From the NCBI GenBank assembly GCA_009602735.1, contig WELA01003670.1, positions 1,001,588-1,026,587 of the forward strand: 25,000 nucleotides of DNA, written 5' to 3'. Both the position numbers and the translations under genes were made by a program. The notes below the pieces were generated by a model. It was not told the origin of the DNA. It saw nothing but the letters and a program-made list of their open reading frames with translations, and searched no databases. Below, piece by piece: positions 1 to 8,570 of the stretch. This DNA comes from Mesotaenium endlicherianum. Its lineage: Eukaryota > Streptophyta > Zygnematophyceae > Zygnematales > Mesotaeniaceae. Positions within the stretch are counted from its first letter, which is position 1. The number at the start of each line of letters is the position of its first letter.

Positions 1-630
1 GGGGGGATGTTGTGGGGCACAGGGTGGAGAGTGGAGGAGGGGGGGGGAGGGCTGCTTGTCCTGACATGCATGTGAAATCACACGAGTATGCTGCAGAGCA
101 GCGAAGAAGGATGAAAGCGGCAATGCACGCCAGCCACAGGAGAAGTTGAGACGTTTCGAAGGACAATCGAGATACACGAGGATAAAGCCCCGCGCAACGG
201 GAGTATGAGTGAGAAGCACAGCATGAAGAGAGAGAGGGGGAGATTTCTGCGGCAAGGGAGACCGGCCTTCATTCGATCAAGCTAGACAAGGGGCAGGTAT
301 AAAGAAAGGAGAGGGAGCATGTTATTTTTTCAAGTATTTAATCATTTATTTCACACTTTATTATTATATACTAATTTCAAATAGTTTCTTGCCGTAATGT
401 GACGTTGTAGGGAGCAAACGGAGGGAGAAAAGGGAGGAGCAAGCAACTGATTTCACATCACTGTTCAACATTGTTGACTTTGTACAAAAGCGCAAGTCCA
501 TACAAAAGAAAATGAGTATGTGAAGAAGAAAAGAGAGACAAGATGACAAACAATAAGAACTAACTAAAAATAATGAGCAATAATGAGAAATATTGAGAAA
601 TAATGAGAAATATCGAGAGCGCGAGCTTGC
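1..630 (-). other. Presumed helicase intron at the left edge
   Basis: No helicase domain 2 exon is readable here. Bases 300-620 are AT-rich, in contrast with the GC-rich exon to the right. No other gene is supported. Confidence 0.5.
562..617. repeat. Short direct repeats of AATAATGAGAA
   Basis: About five degenerate copies of a 10-11 bp unit (ATAATGAGAA, ATATTGAGAA, ATATCGAGAG) lie immediately beside the end of helicase exon C, in its downstream intron. Confidence 0.8.
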
Positions 631-1382
631 CCTTGATGTAGCTCTGGCTGAGCTGGCTGGGGATCCGGTACGCCTCCGACAGGCCGCCCGCATGGCCGCC
701 ACGTGTCACCATCTCCTGCTCCTCCTGCTCCTCCCACTCCGCCTCCTCCCCCCCTCCCTCCTCCTCTCCACCCAGTCGCCTGTGCTGCCCGCCGGGGGTC
801 TTGGCAGGAAGCAGGCCGCCACGTGGCGGCAGCTCATTGTCGTCGACGTTATCGTCAGACCCAAGGGCTCTCAGAGCTTGCGCGAAAAGGGGGCCGTCAT
901 CCTCGCTGTCCACCTGTCCCTCCCCACTGCCCTTCTCTCCTCCTCCGCTGCCGCCTCTGCCTGTGCCGCCCGGAGCAGCTGCCGCGCCGTCGCGACACCT
1001 GTCTGCCTCTCCCTGCCCCTGCTCCCCTACCTGCTGCCCCTTCTCGTCGTCCTCCTCCTCCTTCTTCTTGACAGCTGTCCTCGCCGCCAGCTGCTTGAGG
1101 TTGGCCAGGTACGCGTGCCCCACCGTAATTGGCTCGTTCAGGCTCACGTGTGCCAGCTGCTCCACCCTTGTGCCAAGTGTCGCGCTCAGCAGCACCGTCT
1201 GCCTCGGCCTCTTGGGCCCCGCCGCAGGCGCGGCGCCGCTGCCTGCGCCGCCCGCCTGCCCACGCTGCTGAGTCAGCGCGGCCGGCCCGCCGCTCCTGGG
1301 CGGCGGCGGCGCCGCCCTCTTGCGCGAGTCGAGGAGCGCGAGGATCTCGTGAATGTCCTTTTCAAACCCCAGATCCAGCAGC
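631..1382 (-). CDS. DBP7: Helicase exon C (motif III, SAT) with a large acidic insertion
   Basis: Starts G|CTGCTGGATCTGGGG, completing [15 protein letters not shown], and continues to [20 protein letters not shown] (motif III) and [11 protein letters not shown]. An Ala/Pro/Gly insert separates [14 protein letters not shown] from RQTVLLSAT. Roughly 140 Gly/Glu/Asp-rich residues separate the [11 protein letters not shown] strand from IPSQL, where relatives have a short linker. The likely donor is AAGG|GCAAGC, a GC-AG intron, because no GT lies at the point where homology ends. The next exons are beyond the left edge. Confidence 0.88.
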
Positions 1383-4300
1383 CTGGCCATTAATTGACAC
1401 GTGTCAGATGGAGAGGGACCATTTTCATTTACAAAGTGTCAGAGAAGGGAGAGCGCACTCTGGTGTATTTTGGAAGACACACGTTCGCAAATGTGAAGAG
1501 AAACGGAGGAGAGGAAAAATGGAAGGAGAATAGGGAGGCCTTTCTCAAGCAACAGCCAAGCCAACAGCTGGTGTCATGTCAGAGTCTTCCCTTTGTTTTG
1601 TTTTTCTTTTTTTCAAGGTTTTTTTTCTTAATCTCTTGAGCATCTTGTGGATGTCCTGAACCCACCAGTTTCTGAAATAGAAGAAACGGCAGCCAGCTTT
1701 CACGCAAAAGAAGGCGATAGAGTTCACCATAGAAGCGTGCAGGACCAGGTGAGGTTGCCACCTGTCAATCTGCATCAAGCCAACATAGGCTTCATATAGA
1801 CATTATCTTATCACATGAACCCCTCCCTCATGTTAGTCACCATCCCATACATCTGCGCCCAATATTATAATAGTAATCCATATGTTGTGCAAGTAGGCCC
1901 CTCTTCCCGTGCGTGTGTGACGTGCCCAATAGATGTAAATGGATTCTAACTGTGTGCGTGCGCGAGTGTGTGTGTGTGTGCGTGTGTGCTTGTGTGTATG
2001 TGTATCTCCGCATGTCTTAGAGATCAAATGAACATTCCTTTTTCCTCAAAGGTTCGAATATAAGGCCAGTGGGAGAGGGCGCCACCTGTCCGCCTCGTCG
2101 AGCACAAGCCACTCGAGATTGTCGGTGCGGAACGACGCCGTGCTCCTCAGGTGGTCCAGCAGCCTGCCAGGTGTTGCGACCAGGATGGTGACACCTGTCG
2201 CGGGCAGGAAGGGTGGCAGGAAGGAAGTGGAGCAACAAGCGTCAGCAGCAGGCCACCCAGGCGTGCCACCTGGCACCCGATAAGCTCCCCTCCTCTGGTA
2301 CCGCGGGCGCCGCAAGCAGACAAAAATAGCACTTCCCCCCAACATTTACCCCCCCCCCCCTCCCTTGCGTGCATATTTCCTCCGCTCCCTATGGGCAAAG
2401 ATTAGGGCCGAACCTCAAAAGTCGTACGCTACAGTAAAACAGATGTGGAGTTAAGCCACTGCCACGACGTCACAACCTTGCAGCGGAGCAGAACCCTTCA
2501 AAAAAGAAACCAGAGACATCAATCACACGCGCACCTCGCTTCCAAAGGCCCGCCGGAAGCTACAAACAACAACACCTCCAGAGAACGACACCCGCACGCC
2601 CGCGCCCGCGCCCGCGCCCCCGTACGTCGTACCTTTGCATGGGCGTGCCTTCTCCCCGGCCGTGTTCTCGGACCCCGACTTTCGCGCAGCTCGTGACAAA
2701 AACTACCGTTCCGAAAAGCGACACACGCATGCCCAGCCCCCGCCCTCGCCCCCCCGCGCGCGTCGTACCTTTGCGCAGGCGGGCCTTCTCCTTGGCCTTG
2801 TTCTCGCCGCCCATGACGTGGCCGGGCACCAGCCACACGAAGCGCGCCACCAGCTTGCCGGCCACCCCCAGGATCTGCAGGCACAGCTCGCGCGTCGGCG
2901 CCAGCACCAGCGCTGCCGCCCGCCCATTTGCCCGCCGGCCCGCCCGCCCAGCAAAAAGTCCCCCGTCCCACGCCCCCCCCCCCAAAAAGGAAAAAACCCA
3001 GAACAAGAAAGGGGGAGGGAGAGGAAGAGGGAGAGGGAGGGCACGAGTTCCAATGCGGTTTTTTCTCGCTGCCTAAGCCCCAAGGAAGGCCAACAGGCCC
3101 GGGTAACAATTTGAAATTCAGAGATTCATGGTGTTATATACATAGGGTTTCAGGGATGCAAGATTTCGGGTTTTGAGAATTTGGGGCGTTGAAGGGTCAG
3201 GCTTAGAGGAATGTAGAGCTAAGCAATCAGGGTTTTTGGAATTCAAGATTCTATTTTTTTTTGGGGGTTTGAGGGATCGCGTTTCAGATTCGCTTCATCC
3301 CACCCCGTGGGCAACGATGTCGATGCTCACAGCCCTGCCTACCCCAGCCACCACCCCCCCCGCCCCAGCAGGGCTGCCAGCCAGCTTGCCAGCCAGCCGG
3401 CCAGTTGGCGGATTGCGGCCGCGTATGCACACACGCACAGCACGCCACGCCAGGTGTCGGCGGCGCCAAATCGTGCCAGCGCGGAGCATCAAGGAAGGGA
3501 GGGCCGGGCAGCGGCAGCGCACGCGCACAGAGCCGGGGGCGCCCACAGCGTCGGGCAGCGACAGGTGCCAGCAGCGTGCGGCACAAGGGAGAGCGCCAGA
3601 GCGGGTGACAGCAGCAGCGGCGGCGGCCTCAGCGGCGACGTGCGGCGGCTGCGGAGGCACAGCCGGGGGGGGAGGGGAGGGGGGGAGGAGAGTGAAGATG
3701 CTCTTAAGTGACAGCGGCGATTGGCGGGGGGGCTCCTTCACCATAGTTTGCAGCGGAGACACGCGGGGTTGGCCTGCAGAACAAACGACTGCTGCACGTG
3801 GCGCGAGGTGAGCGACAGTTTTGGGGGGGGGNATGTCGATGTTGTCGTTGTTGTCGTCGTCGTTGTATTTGTTGTCGTTGTTGTTTGTTGCCGCGCACAG
3901 CCACCCCAGAAGGGCACACCAGTCAGGAGCTTGGAGTTTGGCAAGTTGCATGCTTAGGATGGATTAATAGATACTTGTGCACGTGTCTGCGCGTGAGGGA
4001 GTGTGTGCAGATCGCGTGCACGCATCTACGGCGGTCCACACTGTCGGCGTGGGCACGTGTGCATGCGTGCATGGGTGCGTGCCTTCTCCGCGCGCCTGAG
4101 GGCGTCTGCACGACCGTGCGTGCGTCTCTGCGTGCGTGCGCGGGCGTGTCACGCACAGCAACCTCCTTGCCTGCGGTTGACATATATCGCGTGGCGCTTC
4201 TCGCGCGCGCGCGCGTGCAGCTCAGAGCACACACCTGCGCCTGCTGCTGTCAAGTGCAGCACTTCGACGTCGCGCGTGCAAGAAAGGGGGCAGAGGAGAA

Positions 4301-7300
4301 TGCCGACCTAGGGGCATGAGCATGGGCATGGGCAGGGGTATGGGCGTGTGGGCATGGGCAGCGGCATTTGGACAAGGGCAAGATACGATTTGCGGGGGGG
4401 GGGGCATGCGTCAGCGGACGTACACGTCTTGGCGGGCAAGCAGGGGGGGGATTGCCGCCTTCTGGATGTGCGTTGGCGACTTAAACCCCAGGTGGCCTGC
4501 GCAGCCCAAAACTCAAAACTTCGCGCGTCAGCCCCAAGAGCCCCGAGATCTTAAACCCTAGCAACAAACCTGCCACTCTGAAGGCTGAGCCCTTAAACCC
4601 TATCCCCTAATGAGCCCCCCTCCAAAGTCTGCCCGAGATGTTGAGCCTTGTGTCAGAAATGCCGGCACTATAAACCTCCAAAGATGCGAGCGAGTCCTTA
4701 ACCCGAACCCTAAACCTGACCTTACCCCTAGCCCTAACCCGAACCCTAAACCTGCCGACGTTTTCAAACCCCAGCCCTGGCAGTTTGGTCAAAGGAGGAG
4801 AAGTCCCCGGGCGGGAGAGGAGAGACCGGGCGTCGACTCCCAACCCCGCCTCAGGCTCGTGGTCCAGATCCCCAGCATCCCAATTTCGAACCTGACTCCA
4901 GTCCCAAACCTCGACCTTACCAGGTTCCGAACCTGGCTTTGACCCCGAACCTGGCTCAAAGCAAAAAATTGTAATCCTCACTGCAGAGCATCACCCCCCT
5001 TCACATGCCCCTGCCCTTCTCCCTTTCTCAAACCCCCCCCCCCCTCCCCTCCCCTCTTCCCTTTTACCTTCCCCCCTCTCTTCTCCTCCCCCGGAAAGAG
5101 GCCTCCACTGCTCTTTCCGACGGGACAGAAAAGCGCCCGTGACAAGGTCAGCTCCTTCTTGTTTTCCAGGAGTGAACGCGTCCGCTTCTCCGAAGCTCCT
5201 CCAACTAGGGCGATCGCGTATACCCTCTCGTCCCAAACCCTGCTCCCCAATCCTCCACGGCCAGCTGGCACTGTATCTCCAACCCTGCTTAGCGCCGAGA
5301 TCCCCCCTAGAGCCCCCGGCGTTTCCTCCCTTGACCCCGCCGCCTTTGATACACAAACACAGAGCCCAATCACAAACGCCATCGTTCCGAAGGTAACTCC
5401 TGGCCGTCACCCAATCCGGGGGCCGGGTGCCTTCGCCCGACTCCGAGTGAACGAGTTTTCGCTCACAGAGACTCTGACAGATGTAAAATCCGAAGATCTT
5501 AAACCCTAAACCGTAAACCCCGGGCTCCTTGTCGCCATCGGCCCGGTCGTCCGTTCCCGCAGCGGCGGCAACTCACTCGGTCAGTTTAAAAGCGAGAGGT
5601 GGGCATCACTCATACCCCGAGCCGTCGTCACCGGACATATCCCGACGCGTTAACTTCGGCCCGGGTGGCCCAGGCTAGTACAACAGAAGCCTCGTCCAGG
5701 GGAGTACTACGGAACCAGAGCCACAACGCCACATGGCGGTGAACGCCACGGCGCCAGGTGGCGGTGAACGCCCTACTCGCAAACGTCTCTGGCCACACAA
5801 CCCGGAGAGCCCTACTGCAGACAGCCGCCCTGAGACCGGGAATTCCTCTCAACCGGAAACAGAACAGTCACCAAGCGGAACGTCACTGGGCGCTCCTCTC
5901 TCCCCCGGCCTTGGCCACAAACCCCGACTTAAGCCCAGCACGCACACTCTCCCTGCAACCTCCCGCTGCATGCAGGGGGTAGGGTTTAAGGCCGTGCACC
6001 TCAGCCTGCGAGGCAACGCTGAGGCGGGACTCACCCGGCCATAGACCCTCAACCCTAACCCGTAACCCATCACCCTAAGCCCCCCCCCCAGCCCCTCATC
6101 TCAGCTCCCCCATGGAACCATCACAATGAAGACAAACATACACTATTCTACTGAACTAGTAAACAACTGGGGTTAAGGGATGGCTGGGGGTGCTGGTGGA
6201 CCGACAGGTGCTCCGGGTTCCACAGTCGGGATTTGGGGTTTAAGGGGTTTAAACTCGTGGTTTTCAGAGTGAGTCTTTTTAAAGTTCGCAGACTCATGTA
6301 ACGCGCTGCACGAGCATTCGATGCACGCACAATGTTCGGGCGCGCACTTGTGAAATTTTCGAGTTCGAGCGTCAGGCTGGAGGTTTCTCGGTTTTTCGTT
6401 TTCTGGCCCGAGGGGGGGTGTCGCTGGCCAGCTCCACACGTAAAGGCGAGGGCATCGCTGATTCCCTACCCTCTATATGCAGCGCCAGTTGGGAGGATAG
6501 CCCCAGCTCGCCAAATGTCTCCGCCGCAAACACTCTCGCCGCCGCCTCCTTGGACAAGGGCTCTGCCCTCGTCGAATCTCTTCCACCCCCCTTGCCTCTT
6601 CCTTTACCTTCCCCATCCGATTTCTTCCCGTCCCCTGCCACATCCTCGTCCCCTTCCCTCTTGGCTCCCGTCAAATGCTCCCCTGGTACTTTGGCCCCAG
6701 ACCCCGCCGTCTTCCCCTGGGTCAAATGCTCCCCTGGTACCCTGGCCCCAGGCCGCGCCACCTTCCCCTGCGTCAAATGCGGCCCTCCCCTGCCCACTCC
6801 CTTGTGCCCTCCTCCTCCTCCAGCTGCTGCTGCTCCTGCTGCTTCTCCTGCTGCTGCTCCAACTTCAGCCCCGGCTCCTCTCTTGCCCAGCGCACCTTTT
6901 GGGGCTCCGGGAGCGCCAGCTGGTGGCCCCAGGGGTGCAGAAGGTGCAGTGTGAACTTCTCCCTGTGCCTCCTCTTTGCCCCCTGGCCCTGGCCCCGCCT
7001 TGCCGGCCACCCCTGCCCCCCCCCCACCCCCATAGGCAGAGGAGGGGGGGACGGACGCAGCCCCTGTCGCTGCTGTTGAGCCATTCACCAGGAGCTTCGA
7101 AACACCCCCTGCACCCGCGCTGGGGAAGTTCGACGAGAGCACGGGGGCTCTCTGGCTGACCCTGCCAGCTATCAGCTTCTCGGGCTGCCCTGCGTTCCAG
7201 GTGGCGCCCTTTTTGGCTCTGCCTGCGCCGCTGCCAGGTGGCCTGCTCTCTCCGGCTCCTCCAGCCCTACCCCCTACAGCTCCAGGTGTCGCGTGCTGAC

Positions 7301-7672
7301 TGGCTGCGGCACCGTATGCTTTTGGCGCAGACGCACCGGAGGCTGGCTTCTGCTTCTTATGCTGACGCACGTACCTGCCAGGTGTCAATGCCGAGTGCAT
7401 GAGAAGCACATGATTATAAGCAGAGACGGCGTTGGTCCAATTGGGCGCTGAAGAAGGGCAAGCTACGAGTACTCACCAGCGATTCAGAAAAGGGGAGAAG
7501 TACACAGAAGCCAAAAAAAAAAAAAAGTTGAAAGTAGACAATTATGTGCATCCAGTGTGAAAAGGAACCTGGCTTTGGAGCTCTCTTTCCGCTTCTTGCT
7601 GCCTGGCGCGTCTCCGCCAGCGGGTGTTGTTGCGAAGTTGAGCATCATGTCCTCTCCATCGTCCTCGTTCAT
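631..7672 (-). CDS. DBP7: Dbp7/DDX31-type DEAD-box RNA helicase, multi-exon, incomplete
   Basis: ATP-dependent RNA helicase of the Dbp7/DDX31 (plant RH17) type. In studied eukaryotes this family acts in the nucleolus in 60S ribosomal subunit assembly. Five exons join in phase: 7672-7569, 7374-6470, (gap), 2912-2769, 2194-2086 and 1382-631. Visible landmarks in order are an N-terminal MMLNFA box, the Q-motif lead-in [14 protein letters not shown], motif Ia APTREL, the family-specific [16 protein letters not shown], motif Ib TPGRLLDHL, motif [14 protein letters not shown], motif III SAT and [10 protein letters not shown]. The exon that should hold the Q motif proper and Walker A (GSGKT) was not found between 2913 and 6469. 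Helicase domain 2 (motifs IV-VI) would lie left of the window. The subfamily call rests on [15 protein letters not shown] and [10 protein letters not shown]. Large Gly/Ala/Glu-rich insertions make it longer than typical relatives. Expression of an intact protein is not proven here. Confidence 0.87.
1383..2085 (-). other. Helicase intron B-C with an exon C echo and a GT microsatellite
   Basis: The intron runs from GTGGCGCC to ATTAATGGCCAG (minus strand). It contains a perfect 12-bp palindrome TGACACGTGTCA at 1395-1406, a degenerate copy of part of exon C at 1638-1668, a motif resembling the exon B donor at 1751-1775, and a GT-rich microsatellite at about 1950-2006. Confidence 0.75.
1638..1668 (-). 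repeat. Intronic echo of helicase exon C
   Basis: 1638-1656 matches 1340-1358 of exon C at 16 of 19 bases, 298 bp away. On the minus strand it reads QDIHKML, against KDIHEIL in the exon, and is preceded by a TTCAG that could act as an acceptor. The similarity fades into an A-rich stretch, so this is not a full exon copy. Confidence 0.6.
2086..2194 (-). CDS. DBP7: Helicase exon B (motifs Ib and II, DEAD box)
   Basis: 35 full codons, [15 protein letters not shown] through [10 protein letters not shown], with 2-base overhangs on both sides. DEAD is the Walker B/motif II that binds Mg-[12 protein letters not shown] is motif Ib. The acceptor is GCGACAG|GTGTC and the donor is GACAG|GTGGCG. Both edges sit inside the iterated TGNCASSTGKCA near-palindrome. 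Confidence 0.92.
2555..2806 (-). repeat. 136-bp degenerate tandem duplication spanning the exon A donor
   Basis: CGTCGTACCTTTGC occurs at 2761 (the true exon/intron edge) and at 2625. Over 46 bases from each start I count 39 matches. The flanking GACAC...CGCCC-rich stretches also align, so the unit is about 136 bp. On the minus strand the copy would read [15 protein letters not shown] before a GTACGACG donor, compared with [15 protein letters not shown] in the real exon. Confidence 0.8.
2769..2912 (-). CDS. DBP7: Helicase exon A (motif Ia)
   Basis: 47 codons from [10 protein letters not shown] to KARLRK, entered in phase 2 after GGCGGCAG and leaving one base before GTACGACG. APTREL is motif Ia. 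[16 protein letters not shown] is the linker that leads straight into the TILVATPGR strand in Dbp7/DDX31 proteins. The phase matches exon B exactly (G+GT = Gly). A degenerate copy of the last ~39 exon bases plus the donor lies 136 bp downstream. Confidence 0.88.
3832..3832. other. Ambiguous base/possible gap after a poly-G run
   Basis: A single N follows a run of G within the helicase intron that should contain the Walker A exon. It may be a miscalled homopolymer or a collapsed assembly gap. Confidence 0.9.
3835..3893 (+). repeat. GTT/GTC trinucleotide microsatellite
   Basis: Interrupted TTG/TCG triplets (GTTGTCGTTGTTG and similar) begin three bases after the N. Confidence 0.9.
3975..4225. 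repeat. CGTGCG-rich degenerate minisatellite (helicase intron)
   Basis: Alternating purine-pyrimidine runs such as GTGCATGCGTGCATG and CGCGCGCGCGTGC form irregular repeats. Similar sequence fills intron 3 of the SCI1-like gene. Such tracts can adopt Z-DNA. Confidence 0.7.
4540..4970 (+). repeat. Degenerate telomere-like CCCTAAA array
   Basis: Many imperfect units (AAACCCTA, GAACCCTAAACC, CCCTAACCCG, CGAACCTGG) at uneven spacing. Similar clusters lie near 5498-5522 and 6046-6090. The complementary orientation (GGGTTT) appears at about 3140-3260 and 6232-6256. The unit resembles the plant/algal telomere repeat, but no run is long or perfect. Confidence 0.75.
6470..7374 (-). CDS. DBP7: Helicase exon 2 (low-complexity N-domain up to the Q-motif lead-in)
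   Basis: About 301 codons, mostly Gly/Ala/Pro/Lys-rich and probably disordered, beginning YVRQHKKQK. It contains three tandem 17-residue units built on GEHLTQGK (DNA period 51 bp, about 6670-6785). The only conserved part is at the end: [21 protein letters not shown], the aromatic-plus-LGL segment that precedes the Q motif in DEAD-box proteins. The donor is GAGG|GTAGGG at 6469, leaving phase 1. The next exon in phase is not found. Long plus-strand open frames over this exon are GC-driven shadows. Confidence 0.8.
6670..6785 (-). repeat. In-frame 51-bp minisatellite in helicase exon 2
   Basis: GTCAAATGC recurs at 6670, 6721 and 6772 (plus-strand view), giving a 51-bp period that encodes 17-residue units around HLTQGK. 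Two full units and a partial third are visible. The multiple-of-three period keeps the frame, so copy-number change would be tolerated. Confidence 0.85.
7569..7672 (-). CDS. DBP7: Helicase exon 1 (N-terminus)
   Basis: Encodes [14 protein letters not shown] and a Lys-rich tail ([10 protein letters not shown]), then splits an Arg codon (AG|G) with exon 2. An acidic start followed by LNFA is seen at the N-terminus of Dbp7-type helicases. The start was set at the first ATG (7672). The frame stays open upstream without another ATG, through a 31-bp tandem repeat, so a more upstream start on another exon is possible. The donor (GTTCCT) is weak but fits the phase of exon 2. Confidence 0.7.
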
Positions 7673-7681
7673 CTTGGAGCC

Positions 7682-7743
7682 CTGCTCCGCCTCCACGTTT
7701 CGACTACGAACACTGCTCAGCCTCTACGTTCGACCACGAACAC
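7682..7743. repeat. 31-bp tandem duplication at the helicase 5' end
   Basis: CTGCTC-GCCTC-ACGTT-CGAC-ACGAACA occurs at 7682 and again at 7713 with few differences. It lies just upstream of the chosen helicase ATG in an open frame, so it may be 5' UTR. Confidence 0.8.
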
Positions 7744-8185
7744 AAATCTAGAGAGTTGTTGCAGACAAGATAGAAGCAGGGACAAGGTCCGAACCAGGAA
7801 GACCTGGACATGCGATTAACTCCGCTGGAAACTCAAATCGTATAGCACCTAATTACACGTAATTAAGGCTTAGGACGGATCAAATCCCCGAGGAGCTACT
7901 GAAAAGCCCTAGTAACAGGCTTTGTAAAAGTCATGCGTGAAACCATCAGGGATCGAGGGGCATGTATTTAAGCTTTATCAGACGTAACTTCCTCCGTGCT
8001 CCTAATTTGCTCCTATTATAGCAATATAGGGTGCTCATGGTCACTCCCATTGCCTTGCCAGAGTGCGCCCCGAGTGCGCTCGAGCCTCCAATCCAGTTCC
8101 ACTACCGTCCACCACCATCCACTCCCTTCCGCTGCCTTCCGCAGTTTGTCAGACGGTCCATGACAGTCAACGACATTCCGATGTA

Positions 8186-8267
8186 TCAACTGGTGTCAAC
8201 AACTAGCGTTCTACGATGTTTGACACCAAATTTTCTAGTTGACACCAGGTTGACACCAGTTGACACG
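8186..8267. repeat. 15-bp inverted repeat with clustered TTGACACCA direct repeats
   Basis: CAACTGGTGTCAAC (8187-8200) and its exact reverse complement GTTGACACCAGTTG (8249-8262) face each other. One more pair on the outside makes 15-bp arms with a 48-base loop. TTGACACCA repeats directly at 8220, 8239 and 8250, with a partial copy at 8261. It lies about 300 bp upstream of the SCI1-like ATG. It could be a multi-site operator (TTGAC resembles the plant W-box core) or a hairpin. Confidence 0.8.
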
Positions 8268-8570
8268 CAAGCCTGTGAGCTTGCCGAGTCAACCCTTAAA
8301 CCCTGGAGTCAGAGCTCGGGGCTTCCGGTCCTGAGCAAGTTGCACATTGTGCAATTAATCTAGATGACGAGAAAATTCCTCGACATGCATGGCTTCTGGT
8401 TTCTTATTTAGATATATGAAGATGCGAGCACAGGCCCATACTCGAGCGAGAGGAGACAGCTCGACTATATTTGATTGGTTGTATGCTTTTTGTTGCAAAC
8501 ATGGATTCTTACGCCTGCAGCTATACAATGTGAAGGGATTCGCAGGGCGTAGCTAGAAATTACTGTCTCC

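Larger units (their letters stand above)
2913..6469 (-). other. 3.6-kb helicase intron/gap region without a recognisable exon
   Basis: Between helicase exon 2 and exon A about 60-70 residues including Walker A should be encoded, but I found no GSGKT-like codon string on the minus strand. The stretch holds telomere-like degenerate repeats, an N at 3832 after a G run, a GTT/GTC microsatellite, a CGTGCG-rich minisatellite, a 12-G run near 4393, a polypyrimidine tract near 5000-5100 and a 25-bp duplication of TGGCGGTGAACGCC (5734 and 5759). The missing exon may lie in sequence lost at the N. Confidence 0.6.
7673..8570. promoter_or_regulatory. Divergent intergenic region between the helicase and the SCI1-like gene
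   Basis: About 0.9 kb separates two divergently transcribed genes, so promoters of both should lie here. No clear TATA box was recognised. The notable structure is the inverted/direct repeat cluster at 8186-8267. No coding frame is supported. Confidence 0.5.

Noticed and set aside
593-1393. Long plus-strand open frames over helicase exon C
   Set aside because: They are shadows of a GC-rich exon. The minus strand holds the SAT motif and in-phase splicing.
2040-2062. GGTTCGAA as a tRNA T-loop
   Set aside because: No matching acceptor stem, anticodon arm or D-loop around it. No tRNA was seen elsewhere either.
6332-7159. Pro/Leu-rich plus-strand frames over helicase exon 2
   Set aside because: They are low-complexity complements of the Gly/Ala-rich exon and have no gene-like neighbours.
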